A stretch of DNA of 64,000 nt. Source: Gnetum montanum (taxonomy: Eukaryota; Streptophyta; Gnetopsida; Gnetales; Gnetaceae). Below, piece after piece: positions 36,485 through 48,792 of this stretch (positions are counted from its first letter, which is position 1; every line of letters begins with the position of its first letter). The position numbers were made by a program, and so were the translations under genes. The notes below the pieces were generated by a model. It saw only the letters and a program-made list of their open reading frames with translations, ran no database searches and was not told the origin of the DNA. Location: assembly GCA_015680685.1 (NCBI GenBank), contig MNCI01029584.1, positions 359,422 through 423,421 on the forward strand, given 5' to 3'.

Positions 36485-37311
36485 TGCTTTCAATACACTA
36501 TTCTTCTAAGAAGTGAACTTTTCCCTAATAGTCATTTATTATCTTCTCAATTACACTTGTGTTTCACATGGTATGGTTAAGTGTAATCGAGACATATGAT
36601 TTTTATTATTTTGTGTTTTATGTTCTTGGTTCTTAAAATAAAGAAATGAAGTAATTTAATAACTAATTTGATTTAACTCATTAACTAATCTCTAACTAGT
36701 CCTAACATAAGCATTTGATCCCACTTTTTGCACACATCTTGAACCTACATATCCACTGCTGGGGTTACCAAGTTTTATGCTACTAACTAAGCAATAATGT
36801 TATTGGGATTATCAAGAAAATACACGTTTACACTCAAAGCAGTCGTACTTATGTGTTTAATCTATTTAGCTTAACTAAGTAACTAATCACTTTAAATATA
36901 CTTTAGCATACATAATTGCATAATTAATGAAAACAATAAATCCATAAATGAATCATTAATCTATTCCAAGTGCTACAAGGTTTGATCAAAAGGCTTGTCT
37001 TTATTGCTATTCACACTAGTGTGTTCAAGTACAACGATGCTTGAATAAAGATTAGTACACTTTCTGACTCATGCTATGGGCACTCAAAGAAATATTTTAA
37101 CTCTCAAATTACAAAATTGCAAGAGCTCTACTACAACTATTATAAGACATGCCATAAACATAGCTAATGAGCATGTATTTATAACCTTTATTCAAGAGCT
37201 ATGTCAACAGGGCCCCATAGACACAGCAAACGTTATGTCGACATGGCCCCATCGATGAGGCAACACCACGTAGATGGGGTTCCGTCGATGCAACATAACA
37301 ATGATTCATCA
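36484..37311 (-). repeat. 3' LTR of gypsy copy 2, outer end missing
   Basis: It aligns with 47310-48144. The first approximately 95 bp seen in other copies (from TGATGAGTGG) is absent, and LINE sequence lies directly at the break. The inner end is ATTCATCA at 37311, followed by the purine-rich tract (minus strand ATGTGGGTA). A TATA-like motif is at about 37166-37175 and GGGGCC-type U3 subrepeats are at 37205-37285. Confidence 0.85.
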
Positions 37312-37449
37312 TACCCACATGACTAAATGAAAACTCATCCTCAAATTCCTTTACAAAATTGGGAAGGTATGGGATTATTGATTGACTCTTGACTTAGCAT
37401 ACTAACTAGACAAAACTGAGTGCCTAAGTGTACAAATCAACAACATTAC

Positions 37450-40413
37450 AAAAAATCATGATGTTTTTGACACAAAATTGAACACCATGACATGACTATT
37501 CAAAACTAGACAACACATCCTCTAGTGGTATGAAGCTAGTTGAGAATATCAAATAGTCCTAGGTAATGGAGGCTCTTGAGGTTTTGAAGGATCTTCACTA
37601 GCTTCAAGCACATGCGATGGCTGAGGTTGCTAATGTTGTCCTGTTGTAATTGAAACCTCTCATGGAAGGCAAAAAGCATCTAGTAATGCCTTCAGCTTCT
37701 CCTCATTACTCTAGGGATCATTCATAGTCCACGCACCATCACCAATGTGGGATGGAATGGGAATATCCCATAGATAGGGCATTACTGGGAACAACTCCTT
37801 AACGTTGACAAACTAGGTAGCAAATTGATTGCATTTGACATCGAACTTCCTAATTGCATTTTGCAGCTCTTGGAAATCATTCATTATTTTGGTCAGGTTC
37901 TTAGCAACAAATCTCTAATCAATGTATTTACCCTTGAGAATCTTTAGTTCCATGTTTGCCATCACAAGCTTTTGCTTAGTTCCTTGTGGTACTTGACCGT
38001 AGCCTTGTACAACAAGTATGAGCTAGCCACTTGCCTCTCTAATTTTGACTACAGCCATCTAGTAGTCAACATAGCTAGATTTACATATTAGATATTGGTC
38101 AACTCCATGTATTTTTTCATCTCCTTAATCTACAACTCCTTCATGTAGATTTTTGCCTTATTGTAGGCATCTATCCCATCAACAATAGGTTGCCAAACTT
38201 CTCTTCCCTACTGGAGTCACTAGACGATTTTATTTACTTTTGACTTCACCAACTAGATGTGCTTTTCATTAACTTTTTCATGTAGACTAACCTGATCTCT
38301 ATAATGATCCTTAAATTCTCTCAATTTTTAGAGCCTATATTTTCCATGTGGCTACCTCTATTACAGTCTTCTAGCAAAGGACATAGATCTCCTCCATGGA
38401 GAGGTTTCTGTTTTCAACTGCCAATCTCTTTATCTCTATGTTCACTCTAGCTAGTTGCTCTTGCAATTGATAGATAAAGTCAATCAACTATTTTTTGTGT
38501 TCATCAACATTTTGTAGATGATGGTTTTCTATGGTTAGTTGTACATTCTCTTAGCAAGTTAGATCCAAGGCCTTCTAAATTTCATGTTGTGTAGCCTCTA
38601 CTAAGGATTGGTAGAACACTATCATCTCTAATGTACCCTCAATCCCTTTTAGTTAGGTGTGAAGTTGTTCAAGAGCTTCATCTTTATTCAATGCTAGGTT
38701 GAGAAATGCATGGTCAACAATTTGGGCTCTTAATTTAGCAACTTCAATAGTTAAGCATCCGTTCAAATCCTTGGCTATTTTAAGTTGCCCTTCCAAGAGA
38801 ATGTTTTTGCCCCTTGGCTCTAGCAGCTCTAATTGGATTGCAATAATACTATCTAGAAGATCAAAAACATCTAGAAGTGGTTGCCCAGTACCCACTAGTC
38901 AGTCCAATATTTCTTCATGGTGTGCTATGCTTACTTTGCTACTTATGGTTCCTATATACATCTACACATCTTTGAGTGTAGTAATGTCTAGTGCAAACAT
39001 CGTAAGTGCATTGAGTGTTTTGTAAATTTTATTAGCAACCACCTCTATTGCTACCTCTTTCCCTTAGTGCTACATCACAAGCACTATTTTCCCCTTTCCT
39101 TCCTCCAAGCACATCAAAAAGGTCACGGTGTTTCCAAAAGTTTGTAGGACTGGCTACTATTTTGTGAAAGATACTATGACCTCTCTAGCACTAGGATTCA
39201 ACCTTGCAGACACCTATGTTCATTGGGCCAAGAAAATGGATCTACCTCCTTCCATCAAGATAAATGTTTGGGGCATCTTAGTTAGGTGACTCATCGTTGG
39301 CTAGTACATAGATGGGTTCCCATCACTCGTGCCTTCTTGTTACTCTTGTTCGCTCAAGAGCCATTCTCAATATTCATGCAATTTTTGGGTTGTTGCAACG
39401 ATGTCCGACATAGTTTTTTGAGTGGTAAGTGAAGGTGGTGGCTACTACTCCTCTTCTTAAATGGTCATTGTAGGGATCTTGTCTTTCGTCATCTCTACCC
39501 AATTAGTCATTAAAGCATGCTTGATAGCAGCATTTGTCTAACGGACTATCCCTCCCCTATGATAGAGTTTTCTGATGAGGCATGGGAAGGGAAGTGCCTT
39601 GCTTCCAAATTCATTTTCTTTAAATTGCTTCTCCATCTCTAGATGGATCAACTGTGGAAGGTTGATAGGGAATCTCCCACTCAAAGTAGTGCATGCATGG
39701 GCAAAAAAGTTAGTGATCTTGTTTAGCCTCACTGTGAGGTTTAAGTGGAAGGCCATAATCTTGTAGTGGATCCTTTTTACCAGTGTGACTACACTAAACT
39801 CCTTATGATCAACACCATTGCATCATTGCATCCATTCCATTTTGATGTTGGGGTCTGTCTACATTGGAATCTCAGTAAGATTCATCCCTGTTTTTGGCAA
39901 CCCAAGCATTTCAACAATGGCCTACACCGAGTAGGACACTAAGATGTCCTTAATTTTGACCATTGAAATAGCCTTCTTGTTGTTCTAGAATAAGAATGTC
40001 TCTCCCATGTACCACTTCTTAGTGGAAGTGATAATTGGCCACATGGGAGAGGTCTTCAATTAGCCCTGTACTTCTTTAGGTGCTTGCTCCAAGAAGGGGC
40101 CAAAGTTTAACTTCTAGATTACTATTTTTTGGATCTACCTTGATCTAATTTGATTCAAGTAGGCTTCTATTAAGATCACCTCAAGGTTTGGTTGCTAAGT
40201 TGGTGCCTCATCCCAATGGGAATGTTCTATTGTTGCTACTAGTTCTAGAATCTAGTGAATAGATTCCACCTTAGCCTCTTCCCTAAGATGACTTGTAGCA
40301 TGGGTTGTAAGTGGTACTTCTTGGGATTGTTCTTGGCCCCTTCCCATTCTTGGATGTTTCTCCCTTTATTGAGATGGTCCTCCTTCTTGCATGTGCTTCC
40401 CTTTTGGTGCCAT
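37450..40413 (-). pseudogene. Extra ORF downstream of integrase, gypsy copy 2 (decayed)
   Basis: It starts MAPKGKHMQEGGPSQ at 40413. Conserved blocks shared with copy 1 include WPIITSTKKWYMGETFLF (about 40045-39990), GRFPINLPQLIHLEMEKQF and ALPFPCLIRKLYHRGGI (about 39690-39545), and a leucine-rich stretch at 38895-38653 (DLLDSIIAIQLELLEPRGKN) with heptad-like spacing that continues toward 38400. It looks like an N-terminal globular part followed by coiled coil. Function is unknown; plant gypsy lineages of this type carry extra ORFs 3' of pol. Several stops interrupt it. Confidence 0.65.
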
Positions 40414-40419
40414 CTATGG

Positions 40420-42500
40420 TCACAACACATCCATGGATTAGTAATTATACTATGTAACTTTGAACATTTGAGTACCTTATCTCATCAGTTAGTTACACTT
40501 GGCTAAGGTTAGACCATGAAAAATTGATTATTTTATTCTTATTTTATTAATTAATTTTCATTATAAGTGTCATTAAAGCTTTTTGTAAGGGTTTAACTTT
40601 TGTAATTAGGTGTTCAAATGTTGATTTCTTAGTTAAACCTTTGTGGGAGTTAGAAGAATCATGAAAATTTTTCTATCAAAAATACCACATTTGTGGTCTC
40701 CATGACAAAGAGCTTATCTCTGGTAGTTACAGGGTCAAAGAATGAAGTGATTTGGATAAATGGTTAGGAAGTTATGGGCTTTGGAAGGTTCTAGGCTCTA
40801 AAAATTTGAAAACCTCCCTTGCCATTTGTGAGAAAATGTGAAAATTTCTAAGGGGCCATGCATATTTATACTATTTTTTTGCTATGCTGATGGGGCTACA
40901 TATATAGGGCCCTATATATTAGGTTCGTAGATGAAATTTTCAAACTTGAATATCTTGAAAAATACAAGGAAATTTTGAATGAGTTTGGAGTCCATGGAGT
41001 CCTAGAAAAGCCAAGAATATGATGAAATCATTAAAGAAGATTTTTGAAAGCTCAAAAATTGAAAATTTTGATAGATAATATGTGTATATAACAAAATATG
41101 TAAAGGAGCACATGGTTTGATGCACAAGATGGGTGTATGAAAGACTCTAGTTGCAATAATGCTTAAGGATAAGGTGCTTAACAAACCCAACTAAGAGATA
41201 TGCAAATGGATCCTTCCCATAGCAAGCATATGCCTTGTTTGCAATTGCATAGCCTCAACCTAAGGAGTTTGTGGGCCCCATAGGTGATTAATGGTTGATG
41301 GAAGTTAAGGACCAAAATTCAGAAGATTCTACCCAAGTATTCAAGTACATCAGACAAAGACACCAAATCAAGAACATGGACACCAATAGTAGGCTGAGTT
41401 ACAAGTAGCATAGATGGATGATGGAGAAGGTGGAATGAAATTCTGAATTAAAGGTCATAAGATGTCCCTTGTGGATTTGTGTTTAAATGACCTGAGAGGA
41501 TCCATCCTTAGTCCAGACCAAAACCAACCACTTTTAGTGACTTTGCATCACCACTCCAAGACCAATCCATCTCTTCAAGACATACAAGTGCTCCCATAGA
41601 ACAACCACCATTCCTTACAGGAAGTGAGAGGAAGGGCTTTAGTTAGAAGGGACCTTCATACATGGATAACATGCCTTTCTATTCCCATAACTAGTGCTTA
41701 TAGCCCATTTATTTATTTAAGGGATGTGCTTTGAATTCCCATCATGTTGTTTTTTATTTTCTATTTTGTTTTTATTTTTTTTCTTTTTGGATGGGAACCA
41801 CACCATGCACAAACTTTATTTAACTTCCTATTATTAGTCGACATGGAACAATAAGAAGTTTATGAAAACACTCATGCACCTGAGTAAGAAGAAGAGTACA
41901 AAGAGTATAAACTCCCCTTGAACTCACACCATGTGCAAGCCTTTGAATCCTTTCCAATTTTGGAAACTACCAAGGTCACAAATTCATTAAAATTTTATGT
42001 AATAAAAGGGACGTCACACTTCCAAAACAAGGAAAAGCATAGAGTTTGTGGATGGGTGGATGTCATGGACTCATTGCATGTTCCATGAAAAAGAACCCAT
42101 AACTTAGCCATCGGTACAAAAATTTTGAAATAGAAGCTAGACGTTAGCAAACAAAACATTAAACACAAACCACCATTAGTAATAGCTACAACACCACTAT
42201 GTCCTATTGGCACAAATAACATTTATTAACAAAAATTAGAAAATCACACAAAAAATAAAGTAAAATATATAAGAAAGTGTAAAATACTCAAGAAATATTT
42301 AAATGTACTAACAATGATGTGAACCAAAAAATGGTGTAATATAGAAAAAAAATTTAAAATCAAAAAGATGTAAAATAAAAAAATTGCCAAAAAAAACATG
42401 TGTAAAACAAAAAATAGAAAAACTAAGGAGCCACATAGATGATAACCATGGATGGCCATCTCCCCCAAGACTAAGTTGGAAGGAGGAGATCTAAAAAATT
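40420..42500 (-). other. Noncoding spacer between integrase and extra ORF, copy 2
   Basis: It aligns with 12710-14850 of copy 1, including 'gattaatggttgatggaagttaaggacc' and the 'agaccaaaaccaacc' block. No ORF of the element is visible. Confidence 0.65.
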
Positions 42501-42559
42501 AAGCGTGGTTGCCCATTCATTCAAGTATTTGTTACACTAGCTTGCTTTGGCTCGTGGAA

Positions 42560-43400
42560 AGGCTTTATCTGTTGGATGTTGATCAACTACTTTTTGTTTA
42601 GGCTTTCAAGTTTGTATATGATCATGGCCCTAGAAAGATAGGTTTTATCAATTATATAAGGCCCTTCCCACAACTTTTGGAATTTGGTTTTCTAAGGTAC
42701 ATGTGTGGGATTCTAGTAGAGAACTCAATTAAAATTTCACTTTTTGTATCTAAGATCATCATGTTTTTTGTTGAATGCCTTGTGCACTTCATTCAAAAAT
42801 AGGGCTACCAATTAATTTTCATCTAACACATTTAGGTTGATCAATCTTTATTTTTCTGCTAGACTTAAGTCAAGATCGAGGTGATAGACTATTGAGAGTG
42901 TATGAAGCTTTGATTAAATTGGGAGCATTGGAAGTTTTCCATACACCAGCTTGTAGGGAGAGTAGCCAATAGGAAGTTTCCATGTTGAGTGGTAGGCCCA
43001 AAGAGCATCATTGAGTTTTGCGCTCTAGTCTCTCCTATATTTGCTAATACTTCTTGTTAGAATCTTTGTAATCTCCTTGTTAGTTACCTTTACTTGACCA
43101 TTACCTTGGGGGTGATAGGGTGTTATTAATTTATGTTCAACCCCAAGCGTTGCATGATTTTTTGAAAAGTAGCACCTGTAAAATGGGTTCCGTTGTCAAA
43201 AATTAGTGCATGTGGTACCCAAAACTTATTCACAACATTTTTTTGTATAAATCTAGCAGCAATAGATGATACACAATCAGTGATGGCTGCTACTTTTTCC
43301 CATTTGGTAAAGTAGTCAACGACCATGATTATGTATGCCTTTCCATTGGACATGGGTGTGATGGGACCCATGAAATCTATGCTCCATATGTCAAAGGATT
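42560..43400 (-). pseudogene. Integrase region of gypsy copy 2
   Basis: The frame at 43371-43126 reads MGPITPMSNGKAYIIMVVDY, then FTKWEKVAAI, then FWVPHALIFDNGTHF. The last is the second catalytic Asp block (DNGTHF) of the rve core, better preserved than in copy 1. The more C-terminal part is decayed. Confidence 0.85.
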
Positions 43401-43689
43401 CTAGTGGTTGAATCCAATATACACACTAGTGAACCAAGCCATCCACACATACCTTGTAAAGGTGTCTATTGTTTTCCATGAAACACTTAGCCCAATGAAG
43501 AAATTTTTGTTTCTTTATATGGTCTACATCTTGTGGCATCTCTTGAGTGAGAAGATAAGTGAGTATGCCATCATACCATTTCGATTCTATGGGAATTTAT
43601 TCATTTATTGTAGTAGTAAAGAGGAGTTCATCAGGAAATTGGTCAGAGAGCAAGCTCTCCTATTTGTTTTTCCATTGTAATTGGGATAA

Positions 43690-44390
43690 GTGATTGGTGA
43701 TCACATTCTTAGTTCTTTTTCAATCTACCATTGTGAAATTGAATTCTTGCAAGATCACTAGCCACTGTGTGACATGAGGGCTTACCATTGGCTTGTTCAT
43801 GAGAAAGTAGATGGAATTATGTTCAGTGTGCACAAACACTTTATATCCTAGCGCACAGTGCCTAAACTTTTCCAAAGCATACACCACTACCATCAATTCT
43901 TTTTCTATGGTGGTGTAATTCAGTTGTGCACCCACAATGCTTCAACTTGTGCAGTGGATGTAATATGGATGTTTCTTATCATCCAATTGCATAAGCATAG
44001 CTCCTAAGGCATAGTTAGATGCATCCATCATGATATGGAATGATTTGGACTAGTCAAGTACTCGTAGAATTGGAGTCTTTATGAGCTTCTATTTGAGGCT
44101 TTGGAATACATTTTCACATTCCTTAGTCTAGATGAGGGGTGCATCTTTCTTTGTTAGCTCGACCAATGATTTTGTGATCTTAGAGAAATTCTCTATGAAT
44201 CATTGGTAGTAACTAGTGTGTCCAAGAAACGATCGAACATCTTTAATAGTTTTTGGTTGATGGGTGATTCCTTGGATGATCCTTATCTTTTTGGGATGTA
44301 CCTCAATCCATTCCTACAAAATTTGATGTCCCAATATAATGCCCTCTTACATCATGAGATAGCTCTTTTGCTAATTTGTAGGCATGTTCA
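43690..44390 (-). pseudogene. RNase H and C-terminal RT remnant of gypsy copy 2
   Basis: The minus-strand frame 43935-43720 reads GAQLNYTTIEKELMVVVYAL, then EKFRHCALGYKVFVHTEHNS, a well-kept RNase H segment. Between 43940 and about 44390 only the end of RT remains. The sequence then jumps to the protease stub near 44400-44560, so RT motifs A to C are gone. Confidence 0.85.
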
Positions 44391-44399
44391 ATCTAACCG

Positions 44400-47064
44400 A
44401 TTTCCTGGTAATGGAATAGTGATGGACTAGTCTAGCAATTTCAATCTAATATCGCACTTCTTAAGAGGTGGTAGGTTCGAGGTAATATACATCTAATGAA
44501 AAATCAAGTTCACATTGAAACCTAAATCAAGAAGAGCATGGTTCATTCCCAGCAATTTTTAGATAAATAAGAGGACTCCCAGGAGTAGCTAATTTCCTGG
44601 AAAGGTTGCTAGCCTAGATCCAATCAGATACAACATGAGTAAGCATAATAGTATGGATTTTGGGTAGCATTTGATTTGAAGGGGACCTAATGAAATGGTT
44701 TGCAAAGGATAAAGTAGGAGTAAGGTGATTAGTTGCCTGAGTCAATAAGAGCTTAGTAGGATTGTTATATTGGAAGAATGGTCTTTTATGAGCATGAGGT
44801 TTTGAACCCCTCAATTGATGAACTAGTTGTAGATTGATAACCCTGGTAAGGTTACATTGCTATAGCTGGGTAGGAAGTTCATCCTACATAGATGGAGTAG
44901 GTAGTAGTTGCATTGAGGGTGGAGGAATAGGTGTAGAAATAGGAGGATGAGAATAAAATGTGGCATTCCTTCTAGAATGTGAAGAATGAGTTCTATAATA
45001 TTTGGGAGGGTGGTAGTGATGTTGGAAAGGAGAAACATGAGTAGAAGAGTCATGTGGAGATAGAGGTTGTTGAATGTAATACCCATATGGATCTAGTTGC
45101 TTGTAAGGGTATTGCTACCTTTGAGGTGACATCCTCCATGATTATGGTTGGTGCCATTGTTAATACTACTTATACAATTGCTGTGGAGTTCCACTTTGAT
45201 AATATTGTTATTGCTGATGGAATTGCCTAGGATTTCCTTGAGGATAAGGCAAATTTCTAGGTGCTTGCTAGTCATGCATTTAGAGCACACACCCTAGATT
45301 CCTATAAGTATGACACAATGGGAAAACATACCTTATGATATTTATATTTGTAGATGTCATGCCCACCATCATTATTTGACTCAATTTCCACAACTTCATC
45401 TACTACAGCAATCTTACGCTTACCCCTTTGGTAGGCATGTTCAGTTTTTTTTCGCCTCCTAAAATTATGATCACTACTTTTCTCTTGTGATTCTTCAGTG
45501 ATTTTTAGAGTAGTTTAGAATTTCTCATTCAATGAATCCCACATTTTATCCACGTTAGCCAAAATTTCAAAAATATATTTTTGAATTAGCAAGGTCTTTC
45601 TGTTTATCATCATATCAAGTAATGATTCCTCCTCATTGTTATAAAATTGGACCGGCCTCTTTCTAATGGAAGGATCTTTGTTGTATTTCTTCACACTTTC
45701 ACATTTCCTCAACTCTCCTTCTCATTTTGCTACATGTTCAACTAGCCTTTGAATCTAATAGACATTCAGTTTTGATAGTCTCCCTTGGGCATAGAGTCCA
45801 TCTATGATATGGCGAAGTTGTTCCCATTGAGAATAATCATGGCCATGGCATCAATGTATGAGAGAATCGTATCTTCCCATGGATGTGTCCAAGGATTCTT
45901 GGTTTTCTTACTTCTATCATTGGATCTTCCTTCTCAAACTAGACACTCTAGAGTATGTCTTATACTTATCATTAAATAGCTCAAGCATTGTACTCCACTT
46001 GTGGATAGATTTTGGCTCCAAGGATCGATACTAGCTCTCTACTTCTTTAATGAGTGTCATGGGAAATAGCTTTAGTTTTTACCAATTTTATTCAATATTT
46101 TTTAAGGCATAGGCATTATGAAAAGCTTAGAGATGTGTCTATGGATTAGAATTATATCTCCCTCAAATCTGGAAATATTGTTCATATCAAGTCATTTGAT
46201 TCAACTATCTTTCACATGCCTAGTTGGAATTTTTGCAAACTTTGCAGTATTTAGCATGCTTTTTGTTGCTAGAAAAGGCTCATCATCATCATTATTTCAT
46301 TATCATTAATGATGGACTTTATTACCCCTTCAATCATTGTAGACCTAGCGATCATCATTATTTTCCTATTGTTCACCTCCATTATGGTTGTTCTTTCTAC
46401 GATGTTTGTCAAAACCAGAAGAGGAAGAAAAAGATGCAGATGAAGAGGATGAAGAGGGAAGAGGACTACCACCATCATGGTATTTTCCAACTCCCCTTTG
46501 GTTATCATCACCATGTTCATCAAGTTTCTTATCATCTTGATATTTATCTAGAACCTTGTCTTGATTGCCATTTGTATCTAAATTTGGATTATTTATACTG
46601 GACTATATATTCAAGGTCACATCCCCATCACCAGTACCAAGGGGTAGAGAATTTTCATGTTGAGAGCCCCCAGAGGGATGGTCCTCATTGTCATCTTGGA
46701 TAAGTAGGAACATGGGATTGGTAAACAATTTTCCCTTCTCAAACTCATGATGCTTTGCCTAATGTCGATCTCTCTTGCATTGCATTTTAGTGGGATTGTA
46801 GTCTTGGTAGTTGTAATCATGCACAATAGACTCCTCTTGAAAATCTTGTATGCCCAACTTCTTAAGACTTTGAAGCAACATCATTGGCATAGATCCATTA
46901 GGAGGCATTACAATGTTGCCTTCCATATCATGATATTATAGTTATTCGTCCTAATGCAAGATGAAGGTGAAGTCAGGCACATACTCATATGGATGAGTAT
47001 ATACCACCTTGCATTCTTGTGGGACTAGCAATTTAGTATCATCATACCCATGAGAAGAAGACAT
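44400..47064 (-). pseudogene. Gag and protease stub of gypsy copy 2
   Basis: The gag ATG is at 47064 (MSSSHGYDDTKLL). EYVPDF lies near 46980, a serine/acidic-codon repeat at about 46420-46460, and the C-terminal gag frame at 45712-45515 (KCESVKKYNKDPSIRKRP). A cysteine-rich CSKCMTSKHLEIC at 45287-45249 resembles a nucleocapsid zinc knuckle with imperfect spacing. The protease begins at about 44560 and is cut off by the deletion. Stops are frequent. Confidence 0.7.
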
Positions 47065-47200
47065 TTTACAATACAAATAGAATATCAGTGTGATTATGTG
47101 ATTGTATTACTTGTGAGAATAACTTTGAACTTAGGGTTCATTCAATCATGTTAATGATGTTTACTAAACTTAGATAGTGCACATTTCAAATAAAAAGAGT

Positions 47201-47219
47201 CCCCATCAATGGTGTCAAT
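47201..47219 (-). promoter_or_regulatory. Primer binding site of gypsy copy 2
   Basis: The minus strand reads TTGACACCATTGATGGGGA directly after the 5' LTR. See copy 1 for the inferred ancestor TTGGCGCCGTTGCCGGGGA. Confidence 0.75.
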
Positions 47220-48144
47220 GATGAGTAGTGAAAGGTACCCCTATGCCTAACCATATAAATAATGAACCATTCATGTGTGATATGGTCAAATTTCATGGAC
47301 TCTATGTCTTCTGATACACTATTCTTCTAGGAAGTGAACTTTTCCCTAATAGTCATTCATTGTCTTCTTAATTACACATGTGATGTACATAGTATGGTTA
47401 AGTGTAATTGAGGCATATGATTTTTATTATTTTATGTTTTATGTTCCTAGTACTTAAAATAAATAAATGAAATAATTTAATAACTAATTTTATTTAACTC
47501 ATTAACTAATCTTTAACATTGTCTAACAAAGGCATCCTATCCCACTTTCTGTACACATCTTGAACCCATGTATCCACTGTTGGGGTTACCAAACACTATG
47601 TTACTAGGCGAACCAAGCAATAATGTTGCTGGGATTACCAAGCGAATACATGTTTATGCTTGAAGTGGTTGTACTTATGTGTTTAATCTATTTAGCTTAA
47701 CTAATTAACTAATCACTTTAAATCTAATTTAGCTTACTTAATTGAATAATTAATGAAAAGAATAAATAAAAAATGAATCATTAATTTATTCTAAGTGCTA
47801 CAAGATTTAATCAAGAGGCTCATCTTTATTATTTTTCACATTGTTGTGTTTAGGTACAACAATGCTCAAATAAATATCCATACACTTTCTGATTCTTGTT
47901 GTGGGCACTCAGAGAAATATTCTAACTCTTAAATGATAAAACTACAAGAGCTCTACTACAACTATTACAAGACATGCCATAAAAATGGCTAATGAGAATG
48001 TATTTATAGACTTTATTCAAGAGCTATGTTGAAATGACCCCATAGATGGGGCAACACCACATAAATGGGGCCATATTGACAAGGTCCCATGGATGAGGCC
48101 ACATCAACGAGGGGCCATTGACATGACACAATGATGATTCATCT
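47220..48144 (-). repeat. 5' LTR of gypsy copy 2 (925 bp)
   Basis: It is bounded by TGATGAGTAG at 47220 and ATTCATCT at 48144 (the last base departs from the family's CA end). A TATA-like CTATAAATAC on the minus strand lies near 47998-48008 and GGGGCC-type subrepeats at 48030-48115. It is close in length to the complete LTR of copy 1. Confidence 0.88.
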
Positions 48145-48300
48145 CTTTTTGTCTTAGATTAAATTCCAAAATATTCTTGGATATGAGTGGAGCTCATGAA
48201 TCATTCTTTCCTACTCTTCTTTAATGAACTATATATTTTTAAAATAAATAAGCTTTCTATAATTTTGCAACTTTTAAACATGAAAATGTGAAGCTATAAA
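48145..48300 (-). pseudogene. Probable 5' continuation of the second LINE
   Basis: The minus strand reads NYRKLIYFKNI, then ERMIHELHSYPRIFWNLI just before the gypsy LTR. This resembles the LINE segment between endonuclease and RT (…LHSxDPRxFWxxI…) that normally directly precedes the WDFSL block found at about 36480. The match is short and contains stops. Confidence 0.55.
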
Positions 48301-48792
48301 ACTAGGCCATCATAGGTCATCATTGTCAATGCAATGTAGAGAGATCTATGTAATGTGCATTGGATTTACAAACTTGTAGTTCATTCATTGTGCCAAACAA
48401 AGAGAGAGAGATAGAGATAAAGATCATGTAGGATCACTTGTTATAGATCATCAAAGTCATCAACATCAGTCATCCATTGCAGCCTGTCAATAATGATAAA
48501 AAATACTACAATAAAACATGTGAGTGTTAGATGCAATTAAGGCTATGTAATGGCTTAAATGTTTCTTTGCAAGGGCTTAATAAGGTCATTAGTAGGCTTA
48601 AGTTCTAGTGAGGAAATTGGTCCTATGTGTTTTCTCCCCACCATTGTGATTTAGATGAAAATTTTGACTAAGGGACCCTTCGTGATGTCTCTATCTTCAA
48701 GGTCAATGATCATCAAGATACTTTAAGATGTTGAGGTTGTATGGTAGAACATTTTTGAGGTTTAAGGTTTGGGTATGTAAGGTCAACTTGGT
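48301..48792. other. Unassigned DNA
   Basis: No feature recognised. A short GA run (gagagagatagagataaag) lies at about 48403-48421. Confidence 0.4.

Larger units (their letters stand above)
36484..48144 (-). mobile_element. Athila/Tat-like Ty3/gypsy LTR retrotransposon, copy 2 (RT-core deleted)
   Basis: Same family and orientation as copy 1. The 3' LTR is 36484-37311 (its outer end missing) and the 5' LTR is 47220-48144. Order on the minus strand: primer binding site, gag from 47064, protease stub, RNase H (43720-43935), integrase (about 43400-42560), spacer, extra ORF from 40413. Compared with copy 1 it lacks about 1.3 kb (equivalent to about 16870-18190 of copy 1: rest of PR and the RT core with FMDD) and about 200 bp of the RNase H-INT interval. 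It could not have moved on its own in this form. It sits inside a minus-strand LINE. Confidence 0.88.

Noticed and set aside
46224-46703. 159-residue plus-strand ORF rich in His and Tyr
   Set aside because: It is antisense to the gag region of gypsy copy 2, and its His-rich content comes from the CAT/ATG repeats of the gag codons.
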